The translations under genes were made by a program, and so were the position numbers. A stretch of 64,000 bases of DNA, from positions 992,001 through 1,056,000 of the forward strand of contig NZ_CP125854.1 in the NCBI RefSeq assembly GCF_030169785.1, in the 5' to 3' direction. The stretch's first letter is position 1, and each line of letters opens with the position of its first letter. Below, one piece after another: positions 16,928 through 25,511 of this stretch. A model generated the notes under the pieces. The model did not search any database. It saw only the letters and a program-made list of their open reading frames with translations, and was not told the DNA's origin. The stretch comes from Bdellovibrio sp. 22V (GTDB lineage: Bacteria; Bdellovibrionota; Bdellovibrionia; Bdellovibrionales; Bdellovibrionaceae).

Positions 16928-17374
16928 TTTCAATACCCTCCTTGATTTTTGTTTTTGGCAATCGCAGAAACCTACATCTGCTTTGCCGGCACTGACATCC
17001 GAGTCTGTGCTTGAATGGCCTTTTTTATTTTTACTCTCCGAGTGAGAGTTCTCTGAACAATCTATTGTTCTGTTACGTCATCCTTGAAGGCCCTCCTTTC
17101 GGTCCTATGCAGAGAGAGCGACCTTCTCTCTCTGACTCCTTCTGAGTGAATCGTTGATGTGAGATTGATCGGGATTTGAGACGATCTCTTGACAGGACGT
17201 CGGGCGGGTTTTGTTTGTTTTCTACAATACTGGTCTAACGACAGATCGAGGGTTCAAGACCTAGGTTCGTCCTGAATCATTTGTACACAATACTTTCAGA
17301 GGGAAAAAGGCGTGGAAACAGGCCTTAAGATCGGTCAATTTTTCGGGAGCGGACGAATGTCTGAAATGAATCAA
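16928..17374 (-). other. Long flagellin 5' region with hairpins
   Basis: About 450 nt without a gene. It holds inverted repeats GAACAA-tcta-TTGTTC (17055-17070) and AGAGAGAG / CTCTCTCT (17111-17133). A second AAGGAGGG on the minus strand (about 17091-17100) is followed by a two-codon ORF, ATG-ACG-TAA (17073-17081). Most of it is likely to be flagellin leader RNA if the promoter at 17166-17192 is real. Confidence 0.5.
17166..17192 (-). promoter_or_regulatory. Candidate sigma-28 (FliA) promoter for fliC
   Basis: On the minus strand TCAA-N15-CCCGATCA matches the flagellar sigma-28 consensus TAAA-N15-GCCGATAA at 3 of 4 and 6 of 8 positions. It would give a leader of about 260 nt. Found by eye; no other better match was seen upstream of the flagellin gene. 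Confidence 0.4.
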
Positions 17375-17635
17375 TTAATCGATTTCTAAAAAGCGGCAAA
17401 AGGCCATATTGCCCGCTAACAAATACTGATGCGTTTGCTCGGCCTTGAGATGGTGGCGAGGATTGTAGCCAATCGTGCAAACCACCTTGTCTCCATCATA
17501 GTGAGAGCAATCTTCGCAGGAAAAACGCGTATCGTAAGTGAGGTAATCGTGTGGGTTTACAGCATCCTTTTTGATAGACGCATGCAAGCGCGGCTGTGAT
17601 TTGCCTTTACCTTTGGGATTTACGATTCCGGGCAT
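17375..17635 (-). CDS. Small Cys-containing protein of unknown function
   Basis: An 86-aa protein from ATG 17635, which has AAGGA about 9 nt upstream; a longer frame to 17659 lacks a site. The first half is basic (PKGKGKSQPRLHASIKK). The second half carries Cys residues in SCEDCSHY, VVCTIGY and AFCRFLEI with His residues between (NPRHHLKAEQTHQ), a pattern that could bind zinc. It is divergent from clpB with 60 nt between starts. No known domain recognised. Confidence 0.6.
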   Translation of the reverse strand: MPGIVNPKGKGKSQPRLHASIKKDAVNPHDYLTYDTRFSCEDCSHYDGDKVVCTIGYNPRHHLKAEQTHQYLLAGNMAFCRFLEID

Positions 17636-17695
17636 TTGTGAGGTTCCTTGACAATGCAAAAATAAGACTCATCCTTTATTTCAGATGGAGCGAGT

Positions 17696-20278
17696 ATGAG
17701 CAACGATATTGAAAAAATGACGCGAAAAAGCCAGGAAGCAATGCAAGCAGCGGCGCGCTTGGCGGAACGCAAGAACAGTCCTTCTGTAGAGCCAGAGCAT
17801 CTTTTGATGGAACTGGTGCAGCAGTCGGAAGGGATTGTGCCTCGTATATTAGACAAGCTCAATGTGCCTCAAGCGCAGTTCCTGACGGACCTGCGTGCTA
17901 AGATGGATCGTTTTCCGCAAGTGACCGGCGGAGGCCAAAAGCTGTTTGCCAGCCCTCGCTTGGAAAAGGTCTTTAAAGCCGCCGAAGACGAAGCCCAAGA
18001 ATGGGGTGACTCTTATATTTCAACGGAGCATTTCTTTCTTGCGATGTTCAAAGCCGGCGATAGTGATCTGTTAAATCTTTTAAAAAAATCCAAACTGTCT
18101 GTGGAAGCTGTGAAGACGGCGCTACAGGAGATGCGTGGCAATCAAAAAGTCACGGACGATGATCCTGAGAACAAGTATGAAGTTCTGCACAAATACGCCC
18201 GCGATCTGACAGCGCTGGCTGCCGAGGGCAAACTAGATCCCGTCGTCGGTCGTGATGAAGAAATTCGTCGCGTGGTGCAGGTTCTGTCCCGTCGTACAAA
18301 AAACAATCCCGTTCTTATTGGTGAACCGGGTGTGGGTAAAACGGCGATTGCTGAAGGTTTGGCTTTAAGAATTATCAAACACGACGTGCCTGACAATCTT
18401 GTCGGCAAAAAACTGATGTCCTTGGATATGGGGGCTTTGATCGCCGGCGCGAAATATCGCGGGGAGTTTGAAGACCGCCTTAAGGCCGTGATCAAGGAAG
18501 TCACCTCGAGTGATGGACAGATCATCCTTTTCATCGATGAGTTGCACACGCTTGTCGGTGCCGGAAAAACTGAAGGCGCGATGGATGCAGGTCAGTTGTT
18601 AAAACCGGCATTAGCACGCGGAGAACTTCGCTGTATCGGGGCCACAACTCTGGATGAGTATCGCAAGTATATCGAGAAAGACGCTGCCCTTGAACGCCGT
18701 TTCCAAACGGTGATGGTGGAAGAGCCGAGTGTTGACGATGCGATTACGATTCTGCGTGGTCTGAAAGAAAAATACGAAGTACATCATGGTATTCGTATTA
18801 CTGACGCTGCTTTGGTGGCGGCGGTGAAGCTTTCACACAGATATATCACAAACCGCTTTTTACCTGACAAGGCCATCGACCTTGTGGACGAAGCGGCGAG
18901 CAAGCTCGGCATTGAAACGCGTTCCGTTCCTGAAGAGGTCGATAAAATTGAGCGTGAGTTGATGCAGCTGCGTATCGAAAAAGAAGCTTTGAAAAAAGAA
19001 AAAGACGATAGCTCGAAAGAACGCCTATCCGTCATTGATAAAGAAATCAGTTCTTTGAACGCGAAAAACCAGCTTCTTCGCGAGCAATGGGAATTTGAAA
19101 AAGGCGGCATTGATCAGATTAAGAAACTCAAAGCCGATATCGAGGATTTGAAACTCGCGATTTCTCGTGCAGAACGTGAGGGGGATCTGGGCAAGGCGGC
19201 CGAACTCAAATATGGAAAGCTTCCCGAGTCCGAGAAGAAATTGAAGTCTTTGGAGGAAAGAAGCAAAGAGCAAAAGGCGACCGAAAACCGCATGCTCAAA
19301 GAAGAGGTCGGTCCCGAAGATATCGCCGAAGTCGTCGCGAAGTGGACGGGAATTCCCGTCAGCAAAATGCTTGAAAGCGAATCGCAAAAGCTTTTGCATA
19401 TGGAAGACGTTCTAAAGAAACGTGTCGTCGGCCAAGATCATGCTTTAACGGTCGTCTCCGATGCGATTCGCCGTGCGCGTGCCGAGATCTCCGATCCGAA
19501 TCGTCCGATTGGAACATTTATTTTCCTCGGGCCTACGGGCGTGGGAAAAACCGAAACCGTGAAGGCGCTCGCAGAATTTCTTTTCGACGACGAACAAGCC
19601 GTTGTGCGCATCGATATGAGCGAGTACATGGAGAAACACTCCGTATCTCGTTTGATCGGCGCGCCTCCGGGCTATGTGGGTTACGAAGAAGGCGGTCAGT
19701 TGACAGAAGCTGTTCGTCGTCGTCCCTACAGCGTGGTCTTGTTGGATGAGATCGAAAAAGCTCACAACGACGTCTTCAATATCCTGTTGCAAGTTTTGGA
19801 TGACGGGCGTTTGACAGACGGTCAAGGCAGAACCGTGGACTTCAAGAACACCGTTTTGATCATGACTTCAAACGTGGGCTCGCAGTCCATTTTGGACAGT
19901 CACATGGGCGAGGACAAGAAACGGGACGCCGTGATGGAAGCTCTTCGTGAAAGATTCCGTCCGGAGTTCTTAAACCGTATCGACGAAATCGTGATGTTCC
20001 ACTCATTAGGTGAGGCGCAGATTTCCGGTATCGTACAAGTGCAGCTGGATCTCGTCGCGCAAAGATTGCGTGCGAAGAAAATCAACATCGACTTTGATAA
20101 GTCCGCTGTCGATCTTCTCGCGAAGAAAGGTTATGACCCCATTTACGGGGCCCGTCCTTTGAAGCGTGTGATCCAAACGGAGCTTTTAAATCCGCTTTCT
20201 AAAGAGATCATCTCTGGCAAAGTCAAAGCGGGTGACACTGTGAAAGTGAAAGGCAACGAATCGCATTTGATCTTTTAA
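17696..20278 (+). CDS. clpB: ATP-dependent disaggregase ClpB
   Basis: An 860-aa AAA+ chaperone, the usual length for ClpB. Order: N-terminal Clp repeat domain (1-145), first ATPase domain with Walker A GEPGVGKT near residue 210 and [11 protein letters not shown], the coiled-coil middle domain (about 410-525) that separates ClpB from ClpA/C, and the second ATPase domain with Walker A GPTGVGKT and LLDEIEKAH. With DnaK it dissolves protein aggregates in the cytoplasm. GGAG stands before the start. CCTTGAC at 17646-17652 may be part of a promoter, but I cannot fit a convincing -10. A convergent small gene follows. Confidence 0.97.
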   Translation: MSNDIEKMTRKSQEAMQAAARLAERKNSPSVEPEHLLMELVQQSEGIVPRILDKLNVPQAQFLTDLRAKMDRFPQVTGGGQKLFASPRLEKVFKAAEDEAQEWGDSYISTEHFFLAMFKAGDSDLLNLLKKSKLSVEAVKTALQEMRGNQKVTDDDPENKYEVLHKYARDLTALAAEGKLDPVVGRDEEIRRVVQVLSRRTKNNPVLIGEPGVGKTAIAEGLALRIIKHDVPDNLVGKKLMSLDMGALIAGAKYRGEFEDRLKAVIKEVTSSDGQIILFIDELHTLVGAGKTEGAMDAGQLLKPALARGELRCIGATTLDEYRKYIEKDAALERRFQTVMVEEPSVDDAITILRGLKEKYEVHHGIRITDAALVAAVKLSHRYITNRFLPDKAIDLVDEAASKLGIETRSVPEEVDKIERELMQLRIEKEALKKEKDDSSKERLSVIDKEISSLNAKNQLLREQWEFEKGGIDQIKKLKADIEDLKLAISRAEREGDLGKAAELKYGKLPESEKKLKSLEERSKEQKATENRMLKEEVGPEDIAEVVAKWTGIPVSKMLESESQKLLHMEDVLKKRVVGQDHALTVVSDAIRRARAEISDPNRPIGTFIFLGPTGVGKTETVKALAEFLFDDEQAVVRIDMSEYMEKHSVSRLIGAPPGYVGYEEGGQLTEAVRRRPYSVVLLDEIEKAHNDVFNILLQVLDDGRLTDGQGRTVDFKNTVLIMTSNVGSQSILDSHMGEDKKRDAVMEALRERFRPEFLNRIDEIVMFHSLGEAQISGIVQVQLDLVAQRLRAKKINIDFDKSAVDLLAKKGYDPIYGARPLKRVIQTELLNPLSKEIISGKVKAGDTVKVKGNESHLIF

Positions 20279-20287
20279 GAGTGGAAG

Positions 20288-20321
20288 AGGCGCTTCCTCT
20301 TCCAGGAAAGAGGGAGCGCCT
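20288..20321. terminator. Bidirectional terminator-like hairpin
   Basis: Arms AGGCGCTTCCTCTT / AAGAGGGAGCGCCT pair at 13 of 14 positions, the remaining one being a G-U wobble. A competing 9-bp hairpin TGGAAGAGG / CCTCTTCCA overlaps the left arm. It lies between clpB and the convergent gene and has no strong T tract. Confidence 0.6.
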
Positions 20322-20327
20322 TGTTAG

Positions 20328-20669
20328 CTAGATCGAATCGCAGAACAATCTTTGAGTTTCTAACTTTCCGTTCTTAAATAAAGACAAAGAGCCTTGACCC
20401 TCATGACTGATATTGATGCTTACCGATGAATTTCCGGTATTTGCCTTAATGAGGACTCCTTGAGAGACACCGGCGTTTCTAGTTTTCGGATGCCCGTATA
20501 CCAGGGAGTAGGAACCTGCAAAAAGTTCGTTCCCGATATTTACGAAGGCGCTATTGTCTGTGCGCAATGAAACTTGAATATATTCACTGCTTTCAGTTTG
20601 GCAGTTCCAAGTTTCAGCCTGAGCAGACAATCCCATGAGTAGAACAAGTCCTGTAATTAATGATTTCAT
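20328..20669 (-). CDS. Small exported protein of unknown function
   Basis: A 113-aa protein with signal peptide MKSLITGLVLLMGLSAQA, then a beta-rich body with two Cys (TWNCQTES and LFCDSI) that may form a disulphide joining the two ends. Size, two-Cys pattern and signal resemble the exported protein at 8170-8511, but I see no alignable core. AGGAGAAT stands before the start. Divergent from the LysR gene. Confidence 0.7.
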   Translation of the reverse strand: MKSLITGLVLLMGLSAQAETWNCQTESSEYIQVSLRTDNSAFVNIGNELFAGSYSLVYGHPKTRNAGVSQGVLIKANTGNSSVSINISHEGQGSLSLFKNGKLETQRLFCDSI

Positions 20670-20726
20670 AAATTCTCCTTTGTCGTTAGATGTTGTGATG
20701 AAGCATTTACCTCGTTTGCAGCGGCG

Positions 20727-20747
20727 ATTAAAATTATTTGTTTTAAT
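20727..20747. promoter_or_regulatory. Candidate LysR-type operator
   Basis: Perfect 7-bp inverted repeat ATTAAAA-TTATTTG-TTTTAAT, containing the T-N11-A pattern typical of LysR-family sites. It lies between the divergent LysR gene and the small exported gene at 20669. Confidence 0.45.
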
Positions 20748-20773
20748 TAAACAATCGATATATCTAATGGCTC

Positions 20774-21616
20774 ATGATGCTTACTACAACCCACCTCGAT
20801 GCATTTTTAGCTGTTTCACGAAATTTGAATTTCACCAAAGCGGCGGCGGAATTGCATGTTACGCAATCTGCATTGTCACAAAGAATTTTGAATTTAGAAA
20901 AAGAACTCGGCACAACTCTGTTTATTCGTGATCGTGGAGGAATAAAGCTGACTGAGACCGCGAACGAACTTGTTCGTTATTGCCGAATTAAAAATCAGCT
21001 TGAAGAAGAGTTTCTTAATTCATTGAAAAATAAAACGGCGGAAAAGCTTGCAGGTGTTTTGCGGATAGGCGCTTTTTCGTCTGTGATGAGTTCGTTGGTG
21101 CTTCCGGCATTTGCGCCGTTTTTTAAGGACAATTCGTCCGTTTCATTTCATGCCTTTAATCGCGAGATGAGTCACCTTCCCGATATGTTGAAGAGAGGTG
21201 AAATCGACTATATGCTCTTGGATCATAAACTCGATTGGGAAGACCTCGAACAAGTGCATCTTTTTGATGAGTCCTATGTCTTAACAGAAAAAAAGAACTA
21301 CGACGGGCCTGATATCTATCTCGATCATGATGAGCAAGACACGACGACTTTTAAATATTTGCGCTTTGCCGGAGTCAAACAGAAAAATATTAAACGCCAA
21401 TACCTTGATGAGATTCACGGTATTATTGAAGCCGTTAAGTTAGGCGTAGGGCGAGCGGTCCTGCCGCTGCATTTGGTGAAGCAGGAAAAAAATCTGCAGA
21501 TTCTTTCTCCGCAAACGGTTCTAAAGGTCCCAGTTTATCTTTCCTTTTATTCTCAGCCTTATTATTCAAAACTGCATCAGTCAGTTTTAAAATACTTTCA
21601 GTCCATTCATCCTTGA
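20774..21616 (+). CDS. LysR family transcriptional regulator
   Basis: A 280-aa LysR-type protein: winged HTH at residues about 5-62 (FLAVSRNLNFTKAAAELHVT, QSALSQRILNLEKELG) followed by a periplasmic-binding-like effector domain. Two adjacent ATG codons (20774, 20777) are possible and no strong ribosome site is seen. The DUF2127 gene follows after 10 nt, so they are probably co-transcribed. The effector domain is slightly short (LysR proteins are usually near 300 aa). The regulated gene may be the divergent exported protein or the DUF2127 gene. Confidence 0.9.
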   Translation: MMLTTTHLDAFLAVSRNLNFTKAAAELHVTQSALSQRILNLEKELGTTLFIRDRGGIKLTETANELVRYCRIKNQLEEEFLNSLKNKTAEKLAGVLRIGAFSSVMSSLVLPAFAPFFKDNSSVSFHAFNREMSHLPDMLKRGEIDYMLLDHKLDWEDLEQVHLFDESYVLTEKKNYDGPDIYLDHDEQDTTTFKYLRFAGVKQKNIKRQYLDEIHGIIEAVKLGVGRAVLPLHLVKQEKNLQILSPQTVLKVPVYLSFYSQPYYSKLHQSVLKYFQSIHP

Positions 21617-21626
21617 GGAGTCGGTC

Positions 21627-22100
21627 ATGCCTACAGGTCTACAACTCATCGCCCTCTTGGAAGCCACGAAAGGCTTCGTGGTTTTAACAGCGGGCCTGGG
21701 TGTTTTGGAATACATTCATTTGCACATGCAAACCTTCGGTGAACATGTGTTGCAGCTTTGCGGTCTGAACCCTCAGTCCGAACACGCGCAGTCTTTGGCG
21801 CATCTTCTTTCGGGGGTTACGGAACAAAAAATTCTTCTGCTCGCTAGCGGCGTCGTGCTTTACAGTGTGCTTCGTTTTATTGAAGCTTTCGGCCTGTGGA
21901 AAGAGCGGAACTGGGCACGTTGGTTTGGAATTGTCTCCGGCGGTATTTATCTTCCGTATGAGGTCTACGAACTGATCGCACGCTTTAGCTGGATGAAAGT
22001 GGCGGTCACTGTCATTAATATTCTTATTGTTCTTTATTTAATAAGATCTCGCGGGTCTAAAGCGCCGGTAACAAAAAAGAGTTTGACCGAAATCGTTTAA
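21627..22100 (+). CDS. DUF2127 family membrane protein
   Basis: A 157-aa integral membrane protein with about four hydrophobic segments (LIALLEATKGFVVLTAGLGV near the N terminus; ILLLASGVVLYSVLRFIEAF; WFGIVSGGIYLPYEVYELI; VAVTVINILIVLYLI). The signature GLWKERNWARWFGI followed by GIYLPYEVYEL is characteristic of DUF2127. GAGGAG stands before the start. The biochemical role of this family is unknown to me. Confidence 0.85.
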   Translation: MPTGLQLIALLEATKGFVVLTAGLGVLEYIHLHMQTFGEHVLQLCGLNPQSEHAQSLAHLLSGVTEQKILLLASGVVLYSVLRFIEAFGLWKERNWARWFGIVSGGIYLPYEVYELIARFSWMKVAVTVINILIVLYLIRSRGSKAPVTKKSLTEIV

Positions 22101-22118
22101 GCTTCTCACAATAAAAGC

Positions 22119-22616
22119 ATGAAAAAACTCACTCTGCTTTTCGTTGTACTTTGTGGTTTCTCCGGCAATGCATTTGCGCAGTCGCGCTTTACATACGATA
22201 TCAGCGGTTCTTCGGGAACGCGCGATGGTGAATCGTATAGCGAAGTGCACTTGGGTCTCAATTACTATGCTCAGGAGTGGTTGAACTGGCGCAACTCTCT
22301 TTTCACGCAATTTGGAAGTGAAGTAAAGACCGTGTACGGTTTGGATTCTGCGGCCCTTTTTCGTTTTGACGCTTACACCGACGACAGAGCTTTAGGCGTT
22401 GAGTTTTATGCGGGGCCCGGCGTGCGCTTGGCGACGGAAAATTCCAATGCCGCTTTTGGCAAAGCGGGACTGACCTTTGCGTTGGGAGGCTTGCGTATCG
22501 GTGGTGGCGTTCAGGCTTTTCATTACCTCGAAGACCGCACGGATAAAAATGACAACGTGCTCAACAAAGATGAAGTGCAATACTTTATTACTTTGGCTGG
22601 CGGCGGTTCGTTCTAA
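22119..22616 (+). CDS. Small outer-membrane beta-barrel-like protein
   Basis: A 165-aa protein with signal peptide MKKLTLLFVVLCGFSGNAFA, then alternating beta strands (FTYDISGSSGT, SYSEVHLGLNYYAQEWLNW, LGVEFYAGPGVRLA, GKAGLTFALGGLRIGGGVQA) ending in LAGGGSF. The layout fits a small eight-stranded barrel. It starts 18 nt after the DUF2127 gene on the same strand, so it may be the third gene of the LysR unit. Function unknown. Confidence 0.75.
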   Translation: MKKLTLLFVVLCGFSGNAFAQSRFTYDISGSSGTRDGESYSEVHLGLNYYAQEWLNWRNSLFTQFGSEVKTVYGLDSAALFRFDAYTDDRALGVEFYAGPGVRLATENSNAAFGKAGLTFALGGLRIGGGVQAFHYLEDRTDKNDNVLNKDEVQYFITLAGGGSF

Positions 22617-22691
22617 GTACTCCCAACACAAATATTTGTAGGTAGGCAAAGACTTTGGTGTCACTTTGACCGGGCATGGATCTTGGATAAG

Positions 22692-22714
22692 CTCCTTAGG
22701 CTGACTAAAAGGAG
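22692..22714 (+). promoter_or_regulatory. Hairpin that can hide a ribosome binding site
   Basis: CTCCTT (22692-22697) is the exact complement of AAGGAG (22709-22714), the Shine-Dalgarno sequence of the next gene, with an 11-nt loop. GACT / AGTC (22703-22706, 22713-22716) offers a competing small pairing. A palindrome ACAAATATTTGT lies upstream at 22628-22639. Confidence 0.4.
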
Positions 22715-22719
22715 TCTTT

Positions 22720-23391
22720 ATGAAACTACCTATTCTTTCAAGTATTCTTGTCGCTGCGACACTTTTTCAAACGCCTGTCTTCGCACAAGTGCGTCCTGAC
22801 CCTCGCCCTGGAGACAGACGTGTGAATCCTCGTGATGACCACGGTCGTGAGATTTGCAATCCTTACCGCAACGAATGCCGTGAGGGTCGTGAAGGACGCC
22901 GCGGCCGCGACGATCGTGATGGACGTCATGGCGGTTATCGCCCAAGACCCAATCCGCATTATCCTCCGTACACACCTCCGCCACGTCACAATCCAGAGCC
23001 GCGTCCTTACCCAGATTATCCGCGCCATAACTATGGTGAAGCGAGCGTGCAATTCTATGGCGTCACAAGACAATCTGGTGGTGAATGGTTGCGTGTTGGC
23101 TTTAGCTATCCCTCTTACATTGATTACGTGCGTGTGGAACTTTACCGTGCAGCTTTGCAAATTCACGAAGCTTATGCCATCACAGAGTCAGGCCGCCGCG
23201 TTTACTTGAACGGTTTGTCTTATTCAGGAACTTTCTATGCAGGTCGCTCCATAAGCTCGGAATATATTCGTGCCGGTGAGCGCATCGTTGCCGTGGATAT
23301 TCGTGCAGAGTCTATGGGCGCGAATGCGGATGTGAGCGTGACAGTGACGTCGAATGACGGAGCGCCTTCGATCTATCCAGTCCACTATTAA
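22720..23391 (+). CDS. Exported Arg/Pro-rich protein with C-terminal beta domain
   Basis: A 223-aa protein with signal peptide (MKLPILSSILVAATLFQTPVFA). Residues about 24-105 are low complexity: first charged (Arg/Asp/Gly runs such as REGREGRRGRDDRDGRHGG, with CNPYRNEC), then Pro-rich (YPPYTPPPRHNPEPRPYPDY). From about residue 110 there is a beta-rich domain (SVQFYGVTRQSGGEWLRVGF, VRVELYRAALQIHEAYA). The long disordered stretch suggests a cell-wall-crossing or matrix linker. No family recognised. A terminator follows. Confidence 0.75.
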   Translation: MKLPILSSILVAATLFQTPVFAQVRPDPRPGDRRVNPRDDHGREICNPYRNECREGREGRRGRDDRDGRHGGYRPRPNPHYPPYTPPPRHNPEPRPYPDYPRHNYGEASVQFYGVTRQSGGEWLRVGFSYPSYIDYVRVELYRAALQIHEAYAITESGRRVYLNGLSYSGTFYAGRSISSEYIRAGERIVAVDIRAESMGANADVSVTVTSNDGAPSIYPVHY

Positions 23392-23416
23392 ATCTGAACG
23401 GAAAAATGAAAATAAA

Positions 23417-23444
23417 AAAAGCTCCTTGCAACCAAGGAGCTTTT
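23417..23444. terminator. Bidirectional Rho-independent terminator
   Basis: Perfect 12-bp stem AAAAGCTCCTTG / CAAGGAGCTTTT around CAAC, with A-rich and T-rich flanks, between two convergent genes. Confidence 0.9.
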
Positions 23445-23457
23445 CTGTTTTTGGAGT

Positions 23458-23817
23458 TTAGTCTCCGATAATGGTTACGTTTGTTTCGCCCTGACAGTTC
23501 ACAGTCGCGTGGACCCAGCAATCCGCGCCAGCAGCGCAAAGCCAGTTGTAAAGAGAAGCGCTGAGGTAAACTTGCTTTGCCTCGTTCCAGTGAGCAACCA
23601 ACATAGCTCTCACAAAGTGAGTCTTTGTGATGCAGCCTTGGTGAGGCGTTTCATTCGAGCGGCAAGGACGTACGTTCGCGTGCGATCGAACTTGCTTCAT
23701 CAATGAAGATTCGTTTTGAAGTAGAATTTCGCGAGCTTGATTTTCACTGATGCAAGACTCTTGCGCCATTGCAGAAAAGGAAAAAAGGAAAGCAGCCAAT
23801 AGTGCGAACATTTTCAT
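23458..23817 (-). CDS. Small Cys-rich exported protein
   Basis: A 119-aa protein with signal peptide MKMFALLAAFLFSFSAMA and seven Cys in the mature part (ESCISE, RPCRSN, QGCITK, WLCAAGADCWV, VNCQGE), so several disulphides are likely in the periplasm. GGAGG stands before the start. It is a stand-alone gene. No known family recognised. Confidence 0.72.
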   Translation of the reverse strand: MKMFALLAAFLFSFSAMAQESCISENQAREILLQNESSLMKQVRSHANVRPCRSNETPHQGCITKTHFVRAMLVAHWNEAKQVYLSASLYNWLCAAGADCWVHATVNCQGETNVTIIGD

Positions 23818-24199
23818 AAGACCTCCAAGATTTTGCAGCTCTTAAATCACGCGCGAAGAGGAAACCGCAAGTTAAGATTGTGTTCGTACCGCGAACCGCT
23901 CTAAATCCTATTTCAACTGATTGTGGATAAAGAATTTACATACTGAGTTTGAACTCGATTTTTCTTCGGTGAAAGGTTGAACAAAACAGTCGAAACTTTC
24001 GACAAGCGAAAATTTTTTTGTAAATTCAAATTTTTTACCTTCCGAATGAAATCAAAGACTTAACCCGTCTCAGGATAAGACCGGTTTTTCTTTTGCAAGT
24101 GACGTCAATAACTTAGCGCTGGTTTAAGGTCCAGGCGTTCCTTTCCGTATACTGTGCAAGAACCGCTGCGAACAAAAACGCGTGGAAAGGGAAAGAGCC
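23818..24199. other. Gene-free interval with candidate control sites
   Basis: About 380 nt without a gene, between divergent transcripts. It contains a perfect palindrome GTCGAAA-C-TTTCGAC (23989-24003), A/T-rich runs around 24010-24040, and TATACT (24148-24153), which could be the -10 of the gene starting at 24200. I see no convincing -35 and no RNA gene. Confidence 0.35.
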
Positions 24200-25381
24200 A
24201 TGAAGCTACAAGGGACGTCTTGGTCGAAAAAACTAATGAAGGCAGGCATTATGATTGCCGGTGCTGCGATGACAATGGGTAACCAAAAATGTGAGCAGCA
24301 ACCTCAAGCCGCCCCCGCGCGCTCTCTGAAAAAACTTGTCGAACTTGGTTCTATTCGCTCCAGTTCCGTCATGTTCCCTGGCGGTACGGCGTTCGATTTT
24401 CAATTTGTCGCGAATCAACAAATTTATGGAGTGCTCATGGAGAGCAAAGAATTTGCGCTAAGATATGCGCCTCCTATCGCGATCCCTCCGCAGGAAGCTA
24501 CGACGGGGGATAACAGCTTCTTCAATCTGACCAAAGCGGACGGTCAGATGATGAAAGCTTTCGCGCAAGCCGCAGGAAAAGACAACTACAACGTGCAATA
24601 TGCAAAGACGGCTTGGTGTATGGTGAACATCCCGCAAGCGAAAATCGCGGGCTCTGTGAACTCTTTTGAATTGATCGGCGGAGGAGGGTTGACCATCGGT
24701 TTCACACCGAATGGCGCCTATCCTACCAACGGCCTTGCTTCTGCAGGTATCAACGTGGAATGGGCGCAGTTGGATCTTTCCATGATGGCTCTCCGTCCTT
24801 TGACTTCGAAAGTGATGGCGGCCGCGAACGTGAATTCAAAGCAAACAAAAACGAAGGTCAACTTCGGTTTGAATTTCGGCGCGTTCTCGATCGGGCCGAG
24901 TGCTTATTATCAAACTCCGCTAGCGCAAGTTACCAAGAATGCTTTGGTGACAGCGGTGGGAAATCTGAACACGCAGCTTAAGTCAGAAGAATGGTACACG
25001 CGCGTTCTTGCCAACCACGACACGCACTTGATTGTTGTTGGTGGCGCTGACGTGAAGTTAGAGCCCGGCGACCAGTTGCTGGTCTATAACGAAGAGTACT
25101 ATTGGGAAGGTGAGCCGTGCGATTCTCGTTACCTCGGGGGTGGCGCGCAAGCGGGTTCGGCCGTGGCGAAGATAGAAATCGACTGGGTCGGAGACGAGAT
25201 CTCTCGCGGTCGCGTGATTGAACAAAACGATGAAAACGCGGTGATCGGGGCGAAGGTGAAACTCTTTAAGTTCCATGCGCCTGATTACAAACCGCAAGAT
25301 CCTGGCGTGCAGCCTGTGAACCCGACAAATCCGGGCAGCAACCCAGACCAGCAAGCTCCTTCCAAACCGGGCCGGGGCTAA
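24200..25381 (+). CDS. Predicted exported protein of unknown function
   Basis: A 393-aa protein from ATG 24200, which has GGAAAGGG about 8 nt upstream; an earlier in-frame codon at 24182 coincides with that site. Basic residues then a hydrophobic segment (KKLMKAGIMIAGAAMTMG) suggest export; the following NQKC is not a good lipobox. A central segment (VTKNALVTAVGNLNTQL) and the later TRVLANHDTHLIVVGGAD, VKLEPGDQLLVYNEE resemble beta domains of envelope assembly proteins, but only weakly. The tail (from YKPQDPGVQP on) is Pro/Asn/Gly-rich and disordered. No firm family. Confidence 0.65.
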   Translation: MKLQGTSWSKKLMKAGIMIAGAAMTMGNQKCEQQPQAAPARSLKKLVELGSIRSSSVMFPGGTAFDFQFVANQQIYGVLMESKEFALRYAPPIAIPPQEATTGDNSFFNLTKADGQMMKAFAQAAGKDNYNVQYAKTAWCMVNIPQAKIAGSVNSFELIGGGGLTIGFTPNGAYPTNGLASAGINVEWAQLDLSMMALRPLTSKVMAAANVNSKQTKTKVNFGLNFGAFSIGPSAYYQTPLAQVTKNALVTAVGNLNTQLKSEEWYTRVLANHDTHLIVVGGADVKLEPGDQLLVYNEEYYWEGEPCDSRYLGGGAQAGSAVAKIEIDWVGDEISRGRVIEQNDENAVIGAKVKLFKFHAPDYKPQDPGVQPVNPTNPGSNPDQQAPSKPGRG

Positions 25382-25403
25382 AAGACGCTCCTAGCTAAAT
25401 CTA

Positions 25404-25428
25404 AGAACCGCGTTCCCAGCGCGGTTCT
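25404..25428 (+). terminator. Terminator-like hairpin
   Basis: Perfect 9-bp GC-rich stem AGAACCGCG / CGCGGTTCT with a 7-nt loop, 23 nt after the preceding stop. It lacks a T tract, so termination is uncertain. Confidence 0.5.
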
Positions 25429-25441
25429 GGCGCTTGGTTGT

Positions 25442-25480
25442 AAAAGTGCCACTTTTCTTGCTATTCCAAGAGCAAAAGTG
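25442..25480 (+). promoter_or_regulatory. Competing hairpins in the riboflavin operon leader
   Basis: AAAAGTG (25442-25448), CACTTTT (25450-25456) and a second AAAAGTG (25474-25480). The middle segment can pair perfectly with either copy, so the two hairpins exclude each other. They lie 30-70 nt before the ribE start. No FMN riboswitch (RFN) conserved boxes are present. Confidence 0.4.
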
Positions 25481-25511
25481 TAGGGTTCGGCCATTCAAGC
25501 TCGAGGCCCTT

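Noticed and set aside
17189-17228. Plus-strand TTGACA and TACAAT as a promoter for clpB
   Set aside because: The spacing is 28 nt, far outside the usual 16-18, and the site is some 470 nt from clpB with an opposite gene between.
18142-18549. Minus-strand open frames within clpB
   Set aside because: Antisense shadows of a conserved gene; no ribosome sites and no recognisable domains.
22720-22990. CRISPR- or repeat-array-like pattern in the Arg/Pro-rich gene
   Set aside because: The pattern comes from codon repeats of a low-complexity protein; there are no equal-length repeats with spacers.
25382-25511. FMN riboswitch upstream of ribE
   Set aside because: Position would fit, but none of the conserved RFN boxes is present; only simple inverted repeats were found.
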